DNA of 64,000 nucleotides, from positions 115,307-179,306 of the forward strand of contig CAWKGK010000004.1 in the NCBI GenBank assembly GCA_963849115.1. Reading direction: 5' to 3'. Numbering within the stretch: position 1 is the first letter of the stretch; each line of letters starts with the position of its first letter. A program made the translations under genes and the position numbers. The stretch is from JACDAL01 sp963849115. GTDB lineage: Bacteria; Actinomycetota; CADDZG01; WHSQ01. Positions 1 through 8,965 of this stretch are shown piece after piece. The notes beneath the pieces were generated by a model. The model made no database searches. It was given only the letters and a program-made list of their open reading frames with translations, and was not told the origin of the DNA.

Positions 1-677
1 AGCTCGAGCTGGTCCCAGCCGCGCCAGTCCGGGATGAACATCTCGTCGACCGCAACCACTCCCTTGGAGTAGGCGAGCTCGATGGCGGCCCGCAGCGCAC
101 TGCGCTGCTGCCCCGTGGGGAGGTTCCTATCGAAGAACCCGAAAGCGCCAGACGCCGCGTCCTCGCGCAAGTAGCCGGTCGGCACTCCGGACTCGTCGAC
201 GTCAACTCCCTCGAGACCTGCGAGGTCGAGACGCTCCAGGAGGCTCGAAGACACCACGCAGGAATGCATATCGGCCCGAATCACGAGCGCATCGTTGTCT
301 CCCACGGCACGATCGAGGGCCGTGGCCGTCAGCGGTTCGTCGAGAGGATCCTCGAAGTTACCGCCGAACAGCAGCTCCCCGCCGGCTGCGGCCCTGGACG
401 CGAGAGCATCGAGGATGGGAGCAGCCCTCGTTTCTCCTCTGAAGTCGAGTCCCAGGGTGTACAGGCCCGTGGCCGGCAGGTGGCAGTGGGCGTCGCAGAA
501 CGCCGGTACGAGCACGCCCCCGGCGAGATCGACGGTGCGGTCGGCAGAGGGCATGTCCGACTCGAGGCCCACGCCTTCCACCCGACCGTCCGTGACCAAC
601 ACCCAGCCGGCGTCCACCGCGCTCCCCAGGGGGCGAACCAGCCCGCCGCTAAACAGCGTGGAGCCGGAACGTGCCAT
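1..677 (-). CDS. Amidohydrolase family protein, YtcJ-like (partial, C-terminus outside window)
   Basis: This is the first 225 residues of a metal-dependent amidohydrolase; the reading frame is still open at base 1. The start is the ATG at 677, giving MARSGSTLFSGGLVRPLGSA. The N-terminal beta-sandwich strand (GWVLVTDGRVEGVG) is followed by the metal-binding motif DAHCHL near residue 62, preceded by LAGGVLVPAFC. That order is typical of the imidazolonepropionase/YtcJ group of amidohydrolases. The substrate cannot be told from this half. It starts six bases after the stop of the upstream secreted-protein gene, so the two are probably co-transcribed. Family assignment is by eye. Confidence 0.8.
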   Translation of the reverse strand, partial: MARSGSTLFSGGLVRPLGSAVDAGWVLVTDGRVEGVGLESDMPSADRTVDLAGGVLVPAFCDAHCHLPATGLYTLGLDFRGETRAAPILDALASRAAAGGELLFGGNFEDPLDEPLTATALDRAVGDNDALVIRADMHSCVVSSSLLERLDLAGLEGVDVDESGVPTGYLREDAASGAFGFFDRNLPTGQQRSALRAAIELAYSKGVVAVDEMFIPDWRGWDQLE

Positions 678-682
678 TCGAT

Positions 683-1426
683 TCAGCGCTTGCGCGCCAC
701 GAAAACGCCTACATCCGGTCCATGCCCATCGGGGTGGGGGCACTCGTCGCTCGGCTGGGGGGCATCCCAGTTCTTCACGGCCCATCCACTGAGGTTCTTG
801 ACGGGGCCGACCAAGCAGTCACTGCCGGCGACGCCCGAAAGTCGCTTCCAAGAACGCACGGGAAAGATGACCTGTATCCAGCGCTTGGTTGGGACGTCCC
901 AGTAGCCTTTGGGAGGAACCAAACGGCGCCCGTGGAAGCCCGGCTTTGTCTTGTTCGGGCACGCCTTGCCCGTAAGCTCTTTGTAACTTCCGTTGGCTTT
1001 GCCAAAGTAGCAACGGATCCTCCGCTTGGGGTTTCCCTTCTTTATCGCAAACTTCGTATTGGGCGGCAGGATGACCTCGGTCACGACCTCGTCTCCCGCG
1101 CCATCGTCGCCGGCCCTTCCCACCCAGACCTGCCCCTTGTAAACCTCTCCGACTCGGGGTCGGCTGGCGTCCTTCTTTCCCTTGTAGGCGACGTACTCGA
1201 TCGTGCTGACGTAGGTCGTATCGGTCACCGGACTCGTCTCATAGGTGTGCGATAACTTCCCCTGAATCCACTTCAAACCGCCCTTCGCGGCAGCTACCTC
1301 GCGCAGCATCTCGGTTCGGTTCTCGGCACCGGAACTCTTCGGCACCGCCGCCGGACCTGCCTGAGCTGTTGCCCCCAGCGCCAGAAGCGCGCTCGCCGCC
1401 GCCACTGCAATCACCCGCGTTTTCAC
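683..1426 (-). CDS. Secreted protein of unknown function
   Basis: This is a 247-residue protein starting at GTG 1426, behind a clear Shine-Dalgarno stretch (GGAGAGGGGG). It begins with a Sec-type signal peptide (MKTRVIAVAAASALLALG, likely cleaved after AQA). The mature part is basic and hydrophilic, with four cysteines (RIRCYFG, KACPNKT, GSDCLVG, DECPHPD) that could form two disulfides outside the cell. No transmembrane segment follows the signal peptide. I do not recognise the family. It lies directly upstream of the amidohydrolase on the same strand. Confidence 0.75.
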   Translation of the reverse strand: MKTRVIAVAAASALLALGATAQAGPAAVPKSSGAENRTEMLREVAAAKGGLKWIQGKLSHTYETSPVTDTTYVSTIEYVAYKGKKDASRPRVGEVYKGQVWVGRAGDDGAGDEVVTEVILPPNTKFAIKKGNPKRRIRCYFGKANGSYKELTGKACPNKTKPGFHGRRLVPPKGYWDVPTKRWIQVIFPVRSWKRLSGVAGSDCLVGPVKNLSGWAVKNWDAPQPSDECPHPDGHGPDVGVFVARKR

Positions 1427-1530
1427 CTAGCCCCCTCTCCAACTACTCCATGACTCAATGTCTCACTCCAGGAAGCAGACGCAACCATAACGTTACGACG
1501 AGCCATGCATTTCGTGAACTACCTGGGGAC

Positions 1531-3216
1531 TCAGCCTCCGATGCCGGGACGTATCACGGGTGGAATTACGATCGGTCGCTTGACACCGGCCGGCTTAGGA
1601 GCAGGAGCAGCGCCTTCCGGTTGCGCAAACGGCACGACATCCGGTTCGCAGGACGCGTCGGCAGACGGGAGCCAGGGAACAAGTAGGTAGCGGCTGACTT
1701 TCTCGTCGATGCACGAGGACAAGAACAACGACGTGTGCCCCCAGCCTTCGAGCGTCAGCAGACGCGATTTCGGAAGCAGGCGCCTCAGCGTGACTGCGCC
1801 TTGATAACGCGTGGCCGGATCGTAGCGGTTGCCTACGACCAGCACCTGATTGTGCGTCGCCTTCGTGAAGGGGCCCATATAGCGGTCGGAGTCCTGGCCC
1901 GGCCACGGCTCACAAATGCTTGAGAACCACGTCCACGGACGCCCGAAATAGGGGAATTCTCTGTCCGAGGCGCGCGCGGCCTGGGACCACGCCTCCACGC
2001 TCTCGGGGTTTTCACTGTCGGAGCATGCGACGCCGGGGAAGCTTTCGATGAAGTTGGGATAGCCCTCGTGGTTGAGCCTTCCCAGCCTGGCGCGCAAGGC
2101 TCGCACCGCCGCCGCGGCGTCTTGCTTGTCACTTAGAGCCTCGACTTGCTGGAGAACCTCCGCGAATAGCGGCCAGGAACCCGGGTCGTACATTGACCCT
2201 AACGTGAAGCCGACCAAGTCGTCGTAACCGACTTCGAATGTGCCTCCCTCACCGTCCGGGAAGTCCACGGGATCGTTACGCAGGCGCTCGGCGAGCTCGT
2301 CGTAGCGCCGCCGGGGGCTCCCCTCCGAGAAAGCACAGTTGGCCCCCCCGTCGTTGCAAAGTGAGAAGAACTGTCGCAGCGTCGCGTAGGCGCTTTGGTC
2401 GCTGTGAAGCCGGGTCGAGAACGGCAGCGAACTGGTCTCGTCCGTCCCCGTCGACCACGCAATGGGGTCGAGCACGCCGTCCACTATGAGCGCGCGCACA
2501 TTGTTCGGAAACAAGTTGGCGTAGGTGGCTCCCAGGTAGGACCCGTAGGAGTAGCCCGCATAGCTGAGCCGGGAGTCCCCCACCGCTCGGCGGAGGAGAT
2601 CCAAGTCTCGGGCGACGTTGGCAGTCGACATATGATCGATGATTGCGCCGCCCCTCTGGGCGCATGCGTCCGCCAAGGCGCGATCTGCCTCCACCCACAC
2701 CTGCTCCTCCGCCGAGGTGACCGGGAAAGCCATGGGAGCCAGCACCGCGAGCGCCTCTTCAAAAGTGTCAAAGCAGCGCAACGGCGCGCTGGCGGCGATG
2801 CCGCGAGGATCGAAGCCGACGAGATCGAAGCGCGCCCGTACCTTGTCCGAGAACAGGAACCTTCCGCCAAAGCGCACCATGTCGACTCCCGAGCCGCCGG
2901 GCCCACCGGGATTGAGGAACAACGACCCGATCTTGTGCTTGGGGTTACTCGCCTTGAGCCGGATGAGTGCAAGCCTGATGCTGGATCCGGCGGGTTCGTC
3001 GTAGTCCAGTGGGACGCGCGCGGTGGTGCACTGGAAGTGCTTGTAGCACTTGGTCCACGCCAGCGAGGGAACGGGGACCGACGCCGCAGCGGCCCCTTGA
3101 GCCGGCGGGCCCGCGCTCGCCGCGGGAACCACCAGTGCTGAGGCAGCCAGGGCCGCCGCGAGCACAACGAGGCCCACGCGATGTAGGCGTCGGACGACGA
3201 CCGGAGCTAACGACAT
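1531..3216 (-). CDS. Secreted alpha/beta hydrolase, tripeptidyl aminopeptidase (TAP) type
   Basis: This is a 561-residue exported serine hydrolase of the proline iminopeptidase/TAP-like group, as found in actinobacteria (SlpD/SlpE, Tap). An N-terminal signal peptide spans about residues 10-36 (LHRVGLVVLAAALAASALVV). The oxyanion region LFLNPGGPGGSG is at about 99-110, and the nucleophile motif GYSYG places the catalytic serine at about 223. The TAP-like C-terminal domain carries the acid and histidine (LVVGNRYDPATRY and LEGWGHTSLF). It probably releases N-terminal peptides or hydrolyses small substrates outside the cytoplasm. The ATG at 3216 has a GGGGGG Shine-Dalgarno about seven bases upstream. 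It is transcribed separately from the flanking genes as far as can be seen. Confidence 0.88.
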   Translation of the reverse strand: MSLAPVVVRRLHRVGLVVLAAALAASALVVPAASAGPPAQGAAAASVPVPSLAWTKCYKHFQCTTARVPLDYDEPAGSSIRLALIRLKASNPKHKIGSLFLNPGGPGGSGVDMVRFGGRFLFSDKVRARFDLVGFDPRGIAASAPLRCFDTFEEALAVLAPMAFPVTSAEEQVWVEADRALADACAQRGGAIIDHMSTANVARDLDLLRRAVGDSRLSYAGYSYGSYLGATYANLFPNNVRALIVDGVLDPIAWSTGTDETSSLPFSTRLHSDQSAYATLRQFFSLCNDGGANCAFSEGSPRRRYDELAERLRNDPVDFPDGEGGTFEVGYDDLVGFTLGSMYDPGSWPLFAEVLQQVEALSDKQDAAAAVRALRARLGRLNHEGYPNFIESFPGVACSDSENPESVEAWSQAARASDREFPYFGRPWTWFSSICEPWPGQDSDRYMGPFTKATHNQVLVVGNRYDPATRYQGAVTLRRLLPKSRLLTLEGWGHTSLFLSSCIDEKVSRYLLVPWLPSADASCEPDVVPFAQPEGAAPAPKPAGVKRPIVIPPVIRPGIGG

Positions 3217-3280
3217 TGGGAGCCCCCCTTTTTCGGTGCCGGACCACCTGATCCTAGCCGCCTCGTTTTAGGGGGGGCCA

Positions 3281-3321
3281 CCGTCTTGGGGTTATAAGTT
3301 CATATTGCCCACAGAAGACGG
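3281..3321 (-). terminator. Candidate factor-independent hairpin after the DUF222/HNH gene
   Basis: Arms CCGTCTT (3281-3287) and AAGACGG (3315-3321) are perfectly complementary, with a GGG/CCC pair just inside. The hairpin lies 28 bases past the DUF222/HNH stop and before the next start on the same strand. There is no T-run after it, so the terminator role is inferred; actinobacterial terminators often lack the T-tract. Confidence 0.35.
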
Positions 3322-3348
3322 CCAGAAGAGCACAGATTAACGCTGCGA

Positions 3349-4503
3349 TTACTTCCTCATCAGGCCGCGACGGTGCGTTCGCCCGGCGGGTCGGGCCCCG
3401 GGTCGTAGCGCCGGCCCGTCGGGCTTGTACCACTCCGCCACCGTGCCGTTGAGGCAGACGCTCCAGCCGCCCTCGTGGAGGAGCTTGTGGTGGAACGTGC
3501 ACACCAGCACGAGGTTGTCGTAGTCGGTCGGCCCTCCCAGCTCCCAGTGCCAGATGTGGTGCGCCTTGAGGAACATCTTGGTCCCGCAGCCGGGAAAGGT
3601 GCAGCCGTGGTCTCTGTAAAGCAGCTGACGGTGAAGCCAGCGGGGGACGTTGCGGGAGGCCCTGCCGATGCCGAGGGCGTTTCCCTGCTTGTCGGTGAGC
3701 ACGTACTGGAGGCGGGCGTCGCAGCTGAGCCGTGAGGCGATGTCGGGGTGGAGCCCGAGGCCCCCCTCGATCTCTGCACAGCCCAGCCCCAGGCTCTCGA
3801 TCGTGGTGTGGACCACCACCGTTGACCGGTCCGCGTCCTGGTCGGCTGCGATCGCCTGGGAGGACAGCGCAGAGAGGGCATCGGCACAGCGCTGCTCTCT
3901 TCTGTCCTGAGCCGAGAGAGGGATGGCGGAGGTCTGTTCCTCGGTGGGCAACTCGGGCAGTCGCTCTGCGGTGCGCTCGAGCGCCTTGACGAGGGCGGCC
4001 CCCTCGGCGGCGGGTAGCAGGCCCTCCAAGCCCAGGCTCGCTCCTCCTTCGTTCCACCACCAGCGCAGGAAGCGGGCCCGCTCGGCGCTGCGGACCTCTT
4101 CGATCTCGGGCCTGCATGCGACATCGGCCTTGTGCTTCACCGCTGCAACAGAGACCCTCCCGGCCCATGCGATCAGTCCCTGCTCGGTTTCGGGAGTGGC
4201 GAAGCGGCACAGCTCGACCACCTTGTCGAGACAGAGCCGTCCGCTCTCCAATGCCTGTGAGATCAGGGGGAGCGTGGGGATGGCATGAGAGGCAGCCACC
4301 CAGCGGCTGGCGATCCACTGGGAGATGCCGAGCCGGCCCGAGAGCCACTGCCCCATGTCCCTGCAGCCGTCGTCGCGCCACACCTTGCGCTCGTCGAGCT
4401 CTGCGATGATCGTCAGAAGCTTTCGGTGTGTTGCCGAGAGGACGAAGTGAAGGCTGTGCAGCCCCTCGATCAACTCGCTCTCACGACGGTTCTGCTGTTG
4501 CAC
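3349..4503 (-). CDS. DUF222 (13E12 repeat-type) protein with C-terminal HNH nuclease domain
   Basis: This 384-residue protein joins an N-terminal DUF222 domain (about residues 15-270, with GQWLSGRLGISQWIASRWV) to an HNH nuclease domain (about 297-346). The HNH part shows CTFPGC, then AHHIWHW, then DNLVLVC and HHKLLHEG, giving the His-Asn-His core and likely zinc ligands. The 13E12 repeat family of Mycobacterium tuberculosis has the same build and, as I recall, includes members of the LexA regulon. A perfect SOS box lies 82-105 bases upstream of this start (see 4585-4608). The GTG at 4503 is chosen because it begins just before the DUF222 domain. A DNA-damage-linked nuclease role is inferred. 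Confidence 0.88.
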   Translation of the reverse strand: MQQQNRRESELIEGLHSLHFVLSATHRKLLTIIAELDERKVWRDDGCRDMGQWLSGRLGISQWIASRWVAASHAIPTLPLISQALESGRLCLDKVVELCRFATPETEQGLIAWAGRVSVAAVKHKADVACRPEIEEVRSAERARFLRWWWNEGGASLGLEGLLPAAEGAALVKALERTAERLPELPTEEQTSAIPLSAQDRREQRCADALSALSSQAIAADQDADRSTVVVHTTIESLGLGCAEIEGGLGLHPDIASRLSCDARLQYVLTDKQGNALGIGRASRNVPRWLHRQLLYRDHGCTFPGCGTKMFLKAHHIWHWELGGPTDYDNLVLVCTFHHKLLHEGGWSVCLNGTVAEWYKPDGPALRPGARPAGRTHRRGLMRK

Positions 4504-4584
4504 CCGCGCACCCCTGGTTTCGGGCCGTAGACTCCGCGCGGGAGAGTCACTCGGCGGTCAGTCCTTCTCAGATGCTTCATCCAT

Positions 4585-4608
4585 ACTATCGAACAGACGT
4601 TCGATAGT
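4585..4608 (-). promoter_or_regulatory. LexA-binding SOS box upstream of the DUF222/HNH gene
   Basis: The site reads ACTATCGAAC, four bases (AGAC), GTTCGATAGT, a perfect inverted repeat with 10-base arms. The core TCGAAC-N4-GTTCGA matches the mycobacterial/Bacillus-type LexA consensus. It sits between the DUF222/HNH start (4503) and the stop of the aminotransferase gene (4641), both on the minus strand, so the nuclease gene is its target. Confidence 0.85.
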
Positions 4609-4640
4609 CAATAAGCCTACCCACAGTTTCTGCGAGGATC

Positions 4641-5957
4641 TCAGCCGAGAACTTCTTTCACGGCCCCCTTCAACAGCTCGACCGTTTCCTCGAGCTCGGC
4701 CTCCGAAATCACGAACGGTGGGCCCATCATGACCAGGTCACCGCCGACACCGTCGGCGCATCCGGTCGATGGGTAAAGAAGCAGGCCCCTCTCGTGAGCC
4801 GCCGCCACTATGCGTTCGGTAACTCGCTCGGTCCGTGAGAAGGGCGCCTTGGTTTCGCGGTCTGCCACGAACTCGATCCCGGCCATCAGCCCGAGGCCGC
4901 GCACGTCACCCACGTGGGGATGAGAGTCAAGCTTCGTTTGCAGCAGCGCGTGCAGTCGCTCCCCCTTGTTACGGCTGGCGCTGATGAGGTCGTGCGCGCG
5001 CAATTGTTCGAGCACGGCTAGTCCCACGGCGGCTCCCACCGGCGAATGCGAGTAGGTGAACCCGTGGATGAACCCGCTTGCAGAGACCGCTTCGTAAATC
5101 CGCCCCGAGCACGCGGCAAAGCCGAGAGGCCAGTAGCCCGAGGAAGCGCCCTTGCCGGCCACCACGATGTCGGGTTGCAGTGCCCAATGATCGCACCCAA
5201 ACCATCGACCCGTGCGGCCGAACCCCGTCATAACCTCGTCGGCGACCAACAACACGCCGTGACTGCGACACACTCGAGCGACGGAGTCCCAGTAATCATC
5301 TGGAGGAACGGCTGCACCGAGGGTCGCTCCCGACACCGGCTCGGCGATGAAGCAAGCAACCGAATCCGGGCCCTGCTCGACGATCGTTCGATCGAGCTCC
5401 TCGGCGAGTGAATCACCGCACCCTCGAGGGTGCTCATCTCGTACGCAACGATACTCGTAGGGAGTCCCGACTCTCACTGTCCGTCCGAGCCAGGGCTCGT
5501 AAGGAGCGCGCAGAGGTACGCGTCCGGACGCGTCCAGTGCGTTCAGCGAGTTTCCGTGATAGGAACCCGCGCGGGCGATGACCTTGTGGCGACCTTGGTC
5601 ACCACGGGCGAGATGGTAGGCGCGCGCCAGCTTTAGCGCAGTCTCCACGGCTTCGCTGCCTCCCGACACCGTGTAGACGCGTGCTTCCTCCAGCGGGAGG
5701 ACCTTTGACAGCTCATTTGCATAGTCCTCAAGCACCGCGGTTGTGAACTGGGTCCCGTGCACGTAGGCGACCTCACGTTCCTGTTGCGCCAGAGCATCGA
5801 TGACCGCATCGTTGCCGTGCCCTACACCAACCACAATCGCCCCACCGCACGCGTCTAGGTAGCGTTTGCCATCGGCGTCAAAGATGAACACGCCCTCCGC
5901 ACGCGCTGCTCGCGGCAGCGAGCGGCCGGTGACTCGTGGAAACACGCTCGAGTGCAT
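4641..5957 (-). CDS. Class III PLP aminotransferase (second of the lysine operon)
   Basis: This 438-residue class III (BioA/omega-amino acid) aminotransferase is the last gene of the lysine operon. The start is the ATG at 5957, which gives MHSSVFPRV and shares one base with the TGA of the CoA-transferase B subunit (TGATG). A longer frame upstream lies inside that gene and is not homologous. Fold markers are SGGSEAVETALKLAR (phosphate-binding loop), LLVADEVMTGFGRTG (Asp holding the pyridine nitrogen) and VVAGKGASSGYWPLG (Schiff-base lysine). Members use beta- or omega-amino acids with pyruvate or 2-oxoglutarate. I infer that it removes the 3-amino group of 3-aminoadipate to give 3-oxoadipate; which of the two transaminases does which step is open. 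Confidence 0.85.
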   Translation of the reverse strand: MHSSVFPRVTGRSLPRAARAEGVFIFDADGKRYLDACGGAIVVGVGHGNDAVIDALAQQEREVAYVHGTQFTTAVLEDYANELSKVLPLEEARVYTVSGGSEAVETALKLARAYHLARGDQGRHKVIARAGSYHGNSLNALDASGRVPLRAPYEPWLGRTVRVGTPYEYRCVRDEHPRGCGDSLAEELDRTIVEQGPDSVACFIAEPVSGATLGAAVPPDDYWDSVARVCRSHGVLLVADEVMTGFGRTGRWFGCDHWALQPDIVVAGKGASSGYWPLGFAACSGRIYEAVSASGFIHGFTYSHSPVGAAVGLAVLEQLRAHDLISASRNKGERLHALLQTKLDSHPHVGDVRGLGLMAGIEFVADRETKAPFSRTERVTERIVAAAHERGLLLYPSTGCADGVGGDLVMMGPPFVISEAELEETVELLKGAVKEVLG

Positions 5958-6715
5958 CAACCTCCGCGGGTGTAGATGCCTTCGGGGTCGAGTTGCTCTC
6001 GCATTACGCGTAGTTCCTTCTCGGTAGGCGCCGGCGTCTCGTTCACATGGTCGCCGACGCGCAGCTCCCACGAGGTTGCCTCGCGGACATCATCGAGCGA
6101 TACTCCGGGATGGAGGCTCCTGAGGTACATCTCGCCCGAGTCATCGTCGAATTCGTACATGCCCAATCCTGTGACAACCACGGAAGGGCCCGCCCCCCAG
6201 TGCGCCGGCCGCTTGCCGGTGAGGTGGCCGGGACTGGTGCGAAAGTCGATCTTCTCGACGAACGTTCGTGTGGACTGGGGCATGATCACGAACACCTTGC
6301 GGGCGTTGATGGCGATCTCACAGGCGCCGCCCGACCCCGGGAGACGCACCTTGGGGCTCGAGTAGTCGCCTATCACCGTCGTGTTCAGGTTTCCGAAGCG
6401 GTCGATCTGCGACCCTGAAAGGAAGGCGACGTCCACCAGGCCTCCCTGCAAATAGTAAGCGAACAGCTCGAACATGCTGCACACAGAAGCGGCTCCGGTG
6501 ACCAGCGAAGGGTCGCCGATCGACAGCGGCAGACGCTCGGGGACGGCCCCGAACACGCCCGCTTCATAGACCAGTTCGAGATCGGGAGCAACCGTCCGCC
6601 GCGCCAGGTTGCAGGCGATGTTCGGGGGACCGATGCCGACGAAGCACACTTGCTCCCCGGCGAGATGACGGGCAGAGGCGACGATCATGGTCTCGGTTCG
6701 CGACGCACTCTCCAT
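5957..6715 (-). CDS. CoA-transferase beta subunit, 3-oxoadipate (CatJ/IpdB) type
   Basis: This is the 252-residue B subunit of a family I CoA-transferase. The start is ATG 6715, sharing one base with the upstream stop. The likely catalytic glutamate is Glu51 in LVYEAGVFGA, the loop that forms a glutamyl-CoA intermediate in this family. The conserved stretch GLVDVAFLSGSQIDRFGN follows, then RLPGSGGACEIA. Relatives are CatJ (3-oxoadipate CoA-transferase of Pseudomonas), IpdB and glutaconate CoA-transferase B. With subunit A it should move CoA from a donor such as succinyl-CoA to a 3-oxoacid or dicarboxylate. I infer 3-oxoadipate from the operon; CatJ versus IpdB cannot be settled by eye. Confidence 0.85.
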   Translation of the reverse strand: MESASRTETMIVASARHLAGEQVCFVGIGPPNIACNLARRTVAPDLELVYEAGVFGAVPERLPLSIGDPSLVTGAASVCSMFELFAYYLQGGLVDVAFLSGSQIDRFGNLNTTVIGDYSSPKVRLPGSGGACEIAINARKVFVIMPQSTRTFVEKIDFRTSPGHLTGKRPAHWGAGPSVVVTGLGMYEFDDDSGEMYLRSLHPGVSLDDVREATSWELRVGDHVNETPAPTEKELRVMREQLDPEGIYTRGG

Positions 6716-7611
6716 CACTTGTACCCCCCGTAGTTCACAGGCTCTGACAAGCGCTCGGTGGGAGTGAGCTGTTCCCAACGATCACTGCCCAGCTTCGCAA
6801 CGTAGTCCTGATGAGAGGACAGCGAGTAGACCCACTGATCGAGCCATTCCTCCAGCCTCGCCGGGTCGCGCGCTATCGCATCCCATTCGACGTAGAAGCG
6901 GTTGTCGCGGTCGTAATAGCCCTGTGCATAGGAGGGATGACAGGCACGCGGCTCGACTACCACCGCGTCGACTATCAGACCCGGTATCACGGTCCGGTTG
7001 GGATCGGAGCGAACCACAGAGTCGTCGACGAGCTCCTCGCACACAACGATCACCCGGTCGGCGGCGAACGCAACTTCTTTCTGGCAGCCAAGCAGGCCCC
7101 AGATCTGCGCATCACCGCCGCTCGAAGCACGCTGTACATGGACGACGGCGACATCGGGATTCAGTGGCGGCACGGCATAGACGGTCTCGTCGCTGTAAGG
7201 CGAGGAGATCTCCACGATCCGCGGATTGACCGCGGGAAGGTCGCTCTCGTAATAACTTCGCAGTGGCCAGAACGGGAGCTTGGAGGCTCCCGCCATGTAG
7301 CGACCGACCATTCCGAAGTGGCTGTACTCCTCGAGCTCCAGAGGGGCGGGATCGGCCCGCTCCACCCGGCGTCTGATGGCGTGCAGTGACCCCACACCGG
7401 GATTGCCCATCCACGAAAACACAAGCTTCTTGCACACCCCTGCTGCGATCATCTGGTCGTAGACAACATCGGGAGTTAGACGTGCGAGCGTGAGGTCGCT
7501 CTTTCTCTGCCGGATGATCTCGTGTCCAGCTGCAAAACAAATCAGATGTGTGAAGCCTTCGATCGCGACCACGTCGCCGTCGCGCACGAGCTCGGCCACC
7601 GCCGAGCTCAT
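6715..7611 (-). CDS. CoA-transferase alpha subunit, 3-oxoadipate (CatI/IpdA) type
   Basis: This is the 298-residue A subunit. Recognisable stretches are VVAIEGFTHLICFAAGHEII, FSWMGNPGVGSLH and ACHPSYAQGYYDRDNRF, which I remember from CatI, the 3-oxoadipate CoA-transferase A subunit of Pseudomonas, and from the related IpdA of steroid degraders. The ATG at 7611 has AAGG eight bases upstream; a TTG at 7638 or an ATG at 7698 inside the previous gene are alternatives. It ends in a one-base overlap with the B subunit, so the two chains should be made in equal amounts. Inferred reaction: 3-oxoadipate plus succinyl-CoA gives 3-oxoadipyl-CoA plus succinate. Confidence 0.85.
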   Translation of the reverse strand: MSSAVAELVRDGDVVAIEGFTHLICFAAGHEIIRQRKSDLTLARLTPDVVYDQMIAAGVCKKLVFSWMGNPGVGSLHAIRRRVERADPAPLELEEYSHFGMVGRYMAGASKLPFWPLRSYYESDLPAVNPRIVEISSPYSDETVYAVPPLNPDVAVVHVQRASSGGDAQIWGLLGCQKEVAFAADRVIVVCEELVDDSVVRSDPNRTVIPGLIVDAVVVEPRACHPSYAQGYYDRDNRFYVEWDAIARDPARLEEWLDQWVYSLSSHQDYVAKLGSDRWEQLTPTERLSEPVNYGGYK

Positions 7612-7648
7612 CGTTGAAACCTTACCGGCGCTGCTCAATTTCCCAGAC

Positions 7649-8965
7649 TCAGGGTGTAGCTGCGTCGCAGGCTTGATCGAAGATGCGCAGGCCGGCATCC
7701 GCCTGCCGTTCGTTGATCACCAGCGGCGGTGACATACGGATCGCCTGGTCTCCTGCCTGAAGCAGAAGGGCACCACGCTCGAATGCCGCCTTCTCGACCG
7801 CGTCGGCGATCGACGCGCTCGAGAATTCGACCCCGAGCATGAGACCGAGCCCTCTGACCTGAGTGATGAAGTCGTGGCGGGCGGCCATGTGCAAGAGACC
7901 CTCCTCGAGGAGCTCGCCGATCTTTGCCGCGTTCGCCTGCAGCTCGCCTTCGATCAGATCGATGGTGGCAAGGGCGGCGGCACAGGAGACGGGGTTGCCA
8001 CCGTAAGTCGAGCCGTGGCTCCCCTTCCGCCACGTCATCAGTTCCGAACGTGCCGTCATAGCGCCGAGTGGCATGCCACTGGCAATGCCTTTCCCCGACA
8101 GAACGATGTCGGGCTCGACGTCGAAGTGCTCGATCGCCCACATCCTGCCGGTCCGCCCCATCCCGCTCTGGACCTCGTCGGCGACCAACAGAATGCCGTG
8201 CTCGTCGCACATGTTCCTCAGCATCTGTATCCACCCCCTGGGCGGCACAACGTAGCCACCTTCGCCCAACACCGGCTCGACCACTATGCAGGCCAGTTCC
8301 GACGGTTTGATCAGTCGCTTGAAGATGACCTCTTCGATGTAGCCGGGGGAATCCGGGTGATCCAGGTCCGAGAACGAGTAGAGACAGTCGGCATAGGGCG
8401 CGTGCACCACGCTCGGCAGCATCGGGCCGAACCCGGCGCGGTAGTTCGCCTTGGACGCACCCAGGGTCACACTTCCATACGAACGTCCATGGAAGGAGCC
8501 GAAGAACGCCAGCGCGTACTGCCTGCCGGTGTGGTGCCGCGCGAGCTTGAGAGCCGCTTCGACTGCCTCCGTGCCCGAGTTTGCGAGGAACGTCCTTGTG
8601 TTCGCCATGGGGGCGATGTCGTCGATGCGGGCACAAAGCTCAGAGTAGATCGGGAGGTAGAAGTCGCTCGCCGAATAGTGCAACAGCTTATGCGCCTGAC
8701 GGGTGATGGCCTCCGTAACGAGCGGATGAGCGTGTCCGGTGGAGCACACTGCAATGGCCGAATTCAGATCAAGGAACACATTGCCGTCGACGTCTTCTAC
8801 CATCACGCCGGCGCCGCGCTCGGGCGCGAAAGGATAGGCGCGCGGCAGTGAGGGACTGGTCACGCGCTCGTCGCGCTCGACCACCGCTCGTGTATTCGGT
8901 CCGGGAATCGAAGTGACGAGCCGGGGCTCGTCGAGAGCCGCCAGCTCCTCGTACGAGAGGCTCAC
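7649..8965 (-). CDS. Class III PLP aminotransferase, GabT-like (first of the lysine operon)
   Basis: This 438-residue omega-aminotransferase resembles 4-aminobutyrate/5-aminovalerate transaminases. The start is GTG 8965, which shares its G with the TAG stop of the aldehyde dehydrogenase gene (TAGTG); the frame continues upstream but only inside that gene. Markers are FLANSGTEAVEAALKLAR, FFGSFHGRSYGS, ILLVADEVQSGMGRTGRMW and VLSGKGIASGMPLGAMTA with the cofactor lysine. GabT-type enzymes act on terminal amino groups, so I infer transamination of the 6-amino group of beta-lysine to 3-amino-6-oxohexanoate. The alternative is GABA transamination in a beta-lysine to GABA route. Confidence 0.87.
   Translation of the reverse strand: MSLSYEELAALDEPRLVTSIPGPNTRAVVERDERVTSPSLPRAYPFAPERGAGVMVEDVDGNVFLDLNSAIAVCSTGHAHPLVTEAITRQAHKLLHYSASDFYLPIYSELCARIDDIAPMANTRTFLANSGTEAVEAALKLARHHTGRQYALAFFGSFHGRSYGSVTLGASKANYRAGFGPMLPSVVHAPYADCLYSFSDLDHPDSPGYIEEVIFKRLIKPSELACIVVEPVLGEGGYVVPPRGWIQMLRNMCDEHGILLVADEVQSGMGRTGRMWAIEHFDVEPDIVLSGKGIASGMPLGAMTARSELMTWRKGSHGSTYGGNPVSCAAALATIDLIEGELQANAAKIGELLEEGLLHMAARHDFITQVRGLGLMLGVEFSSASIADAVEKAAFERGALLLQAGDQAIRMSPPLVINERQADAGLRIFDQACDAATP

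Noticed and set aside
1488..1495. TAACGTTA palindrome downstream of the TAP hydrolase gene
   Set aside because: Only eight bases and no supporting promoter or second copy; likely chance.
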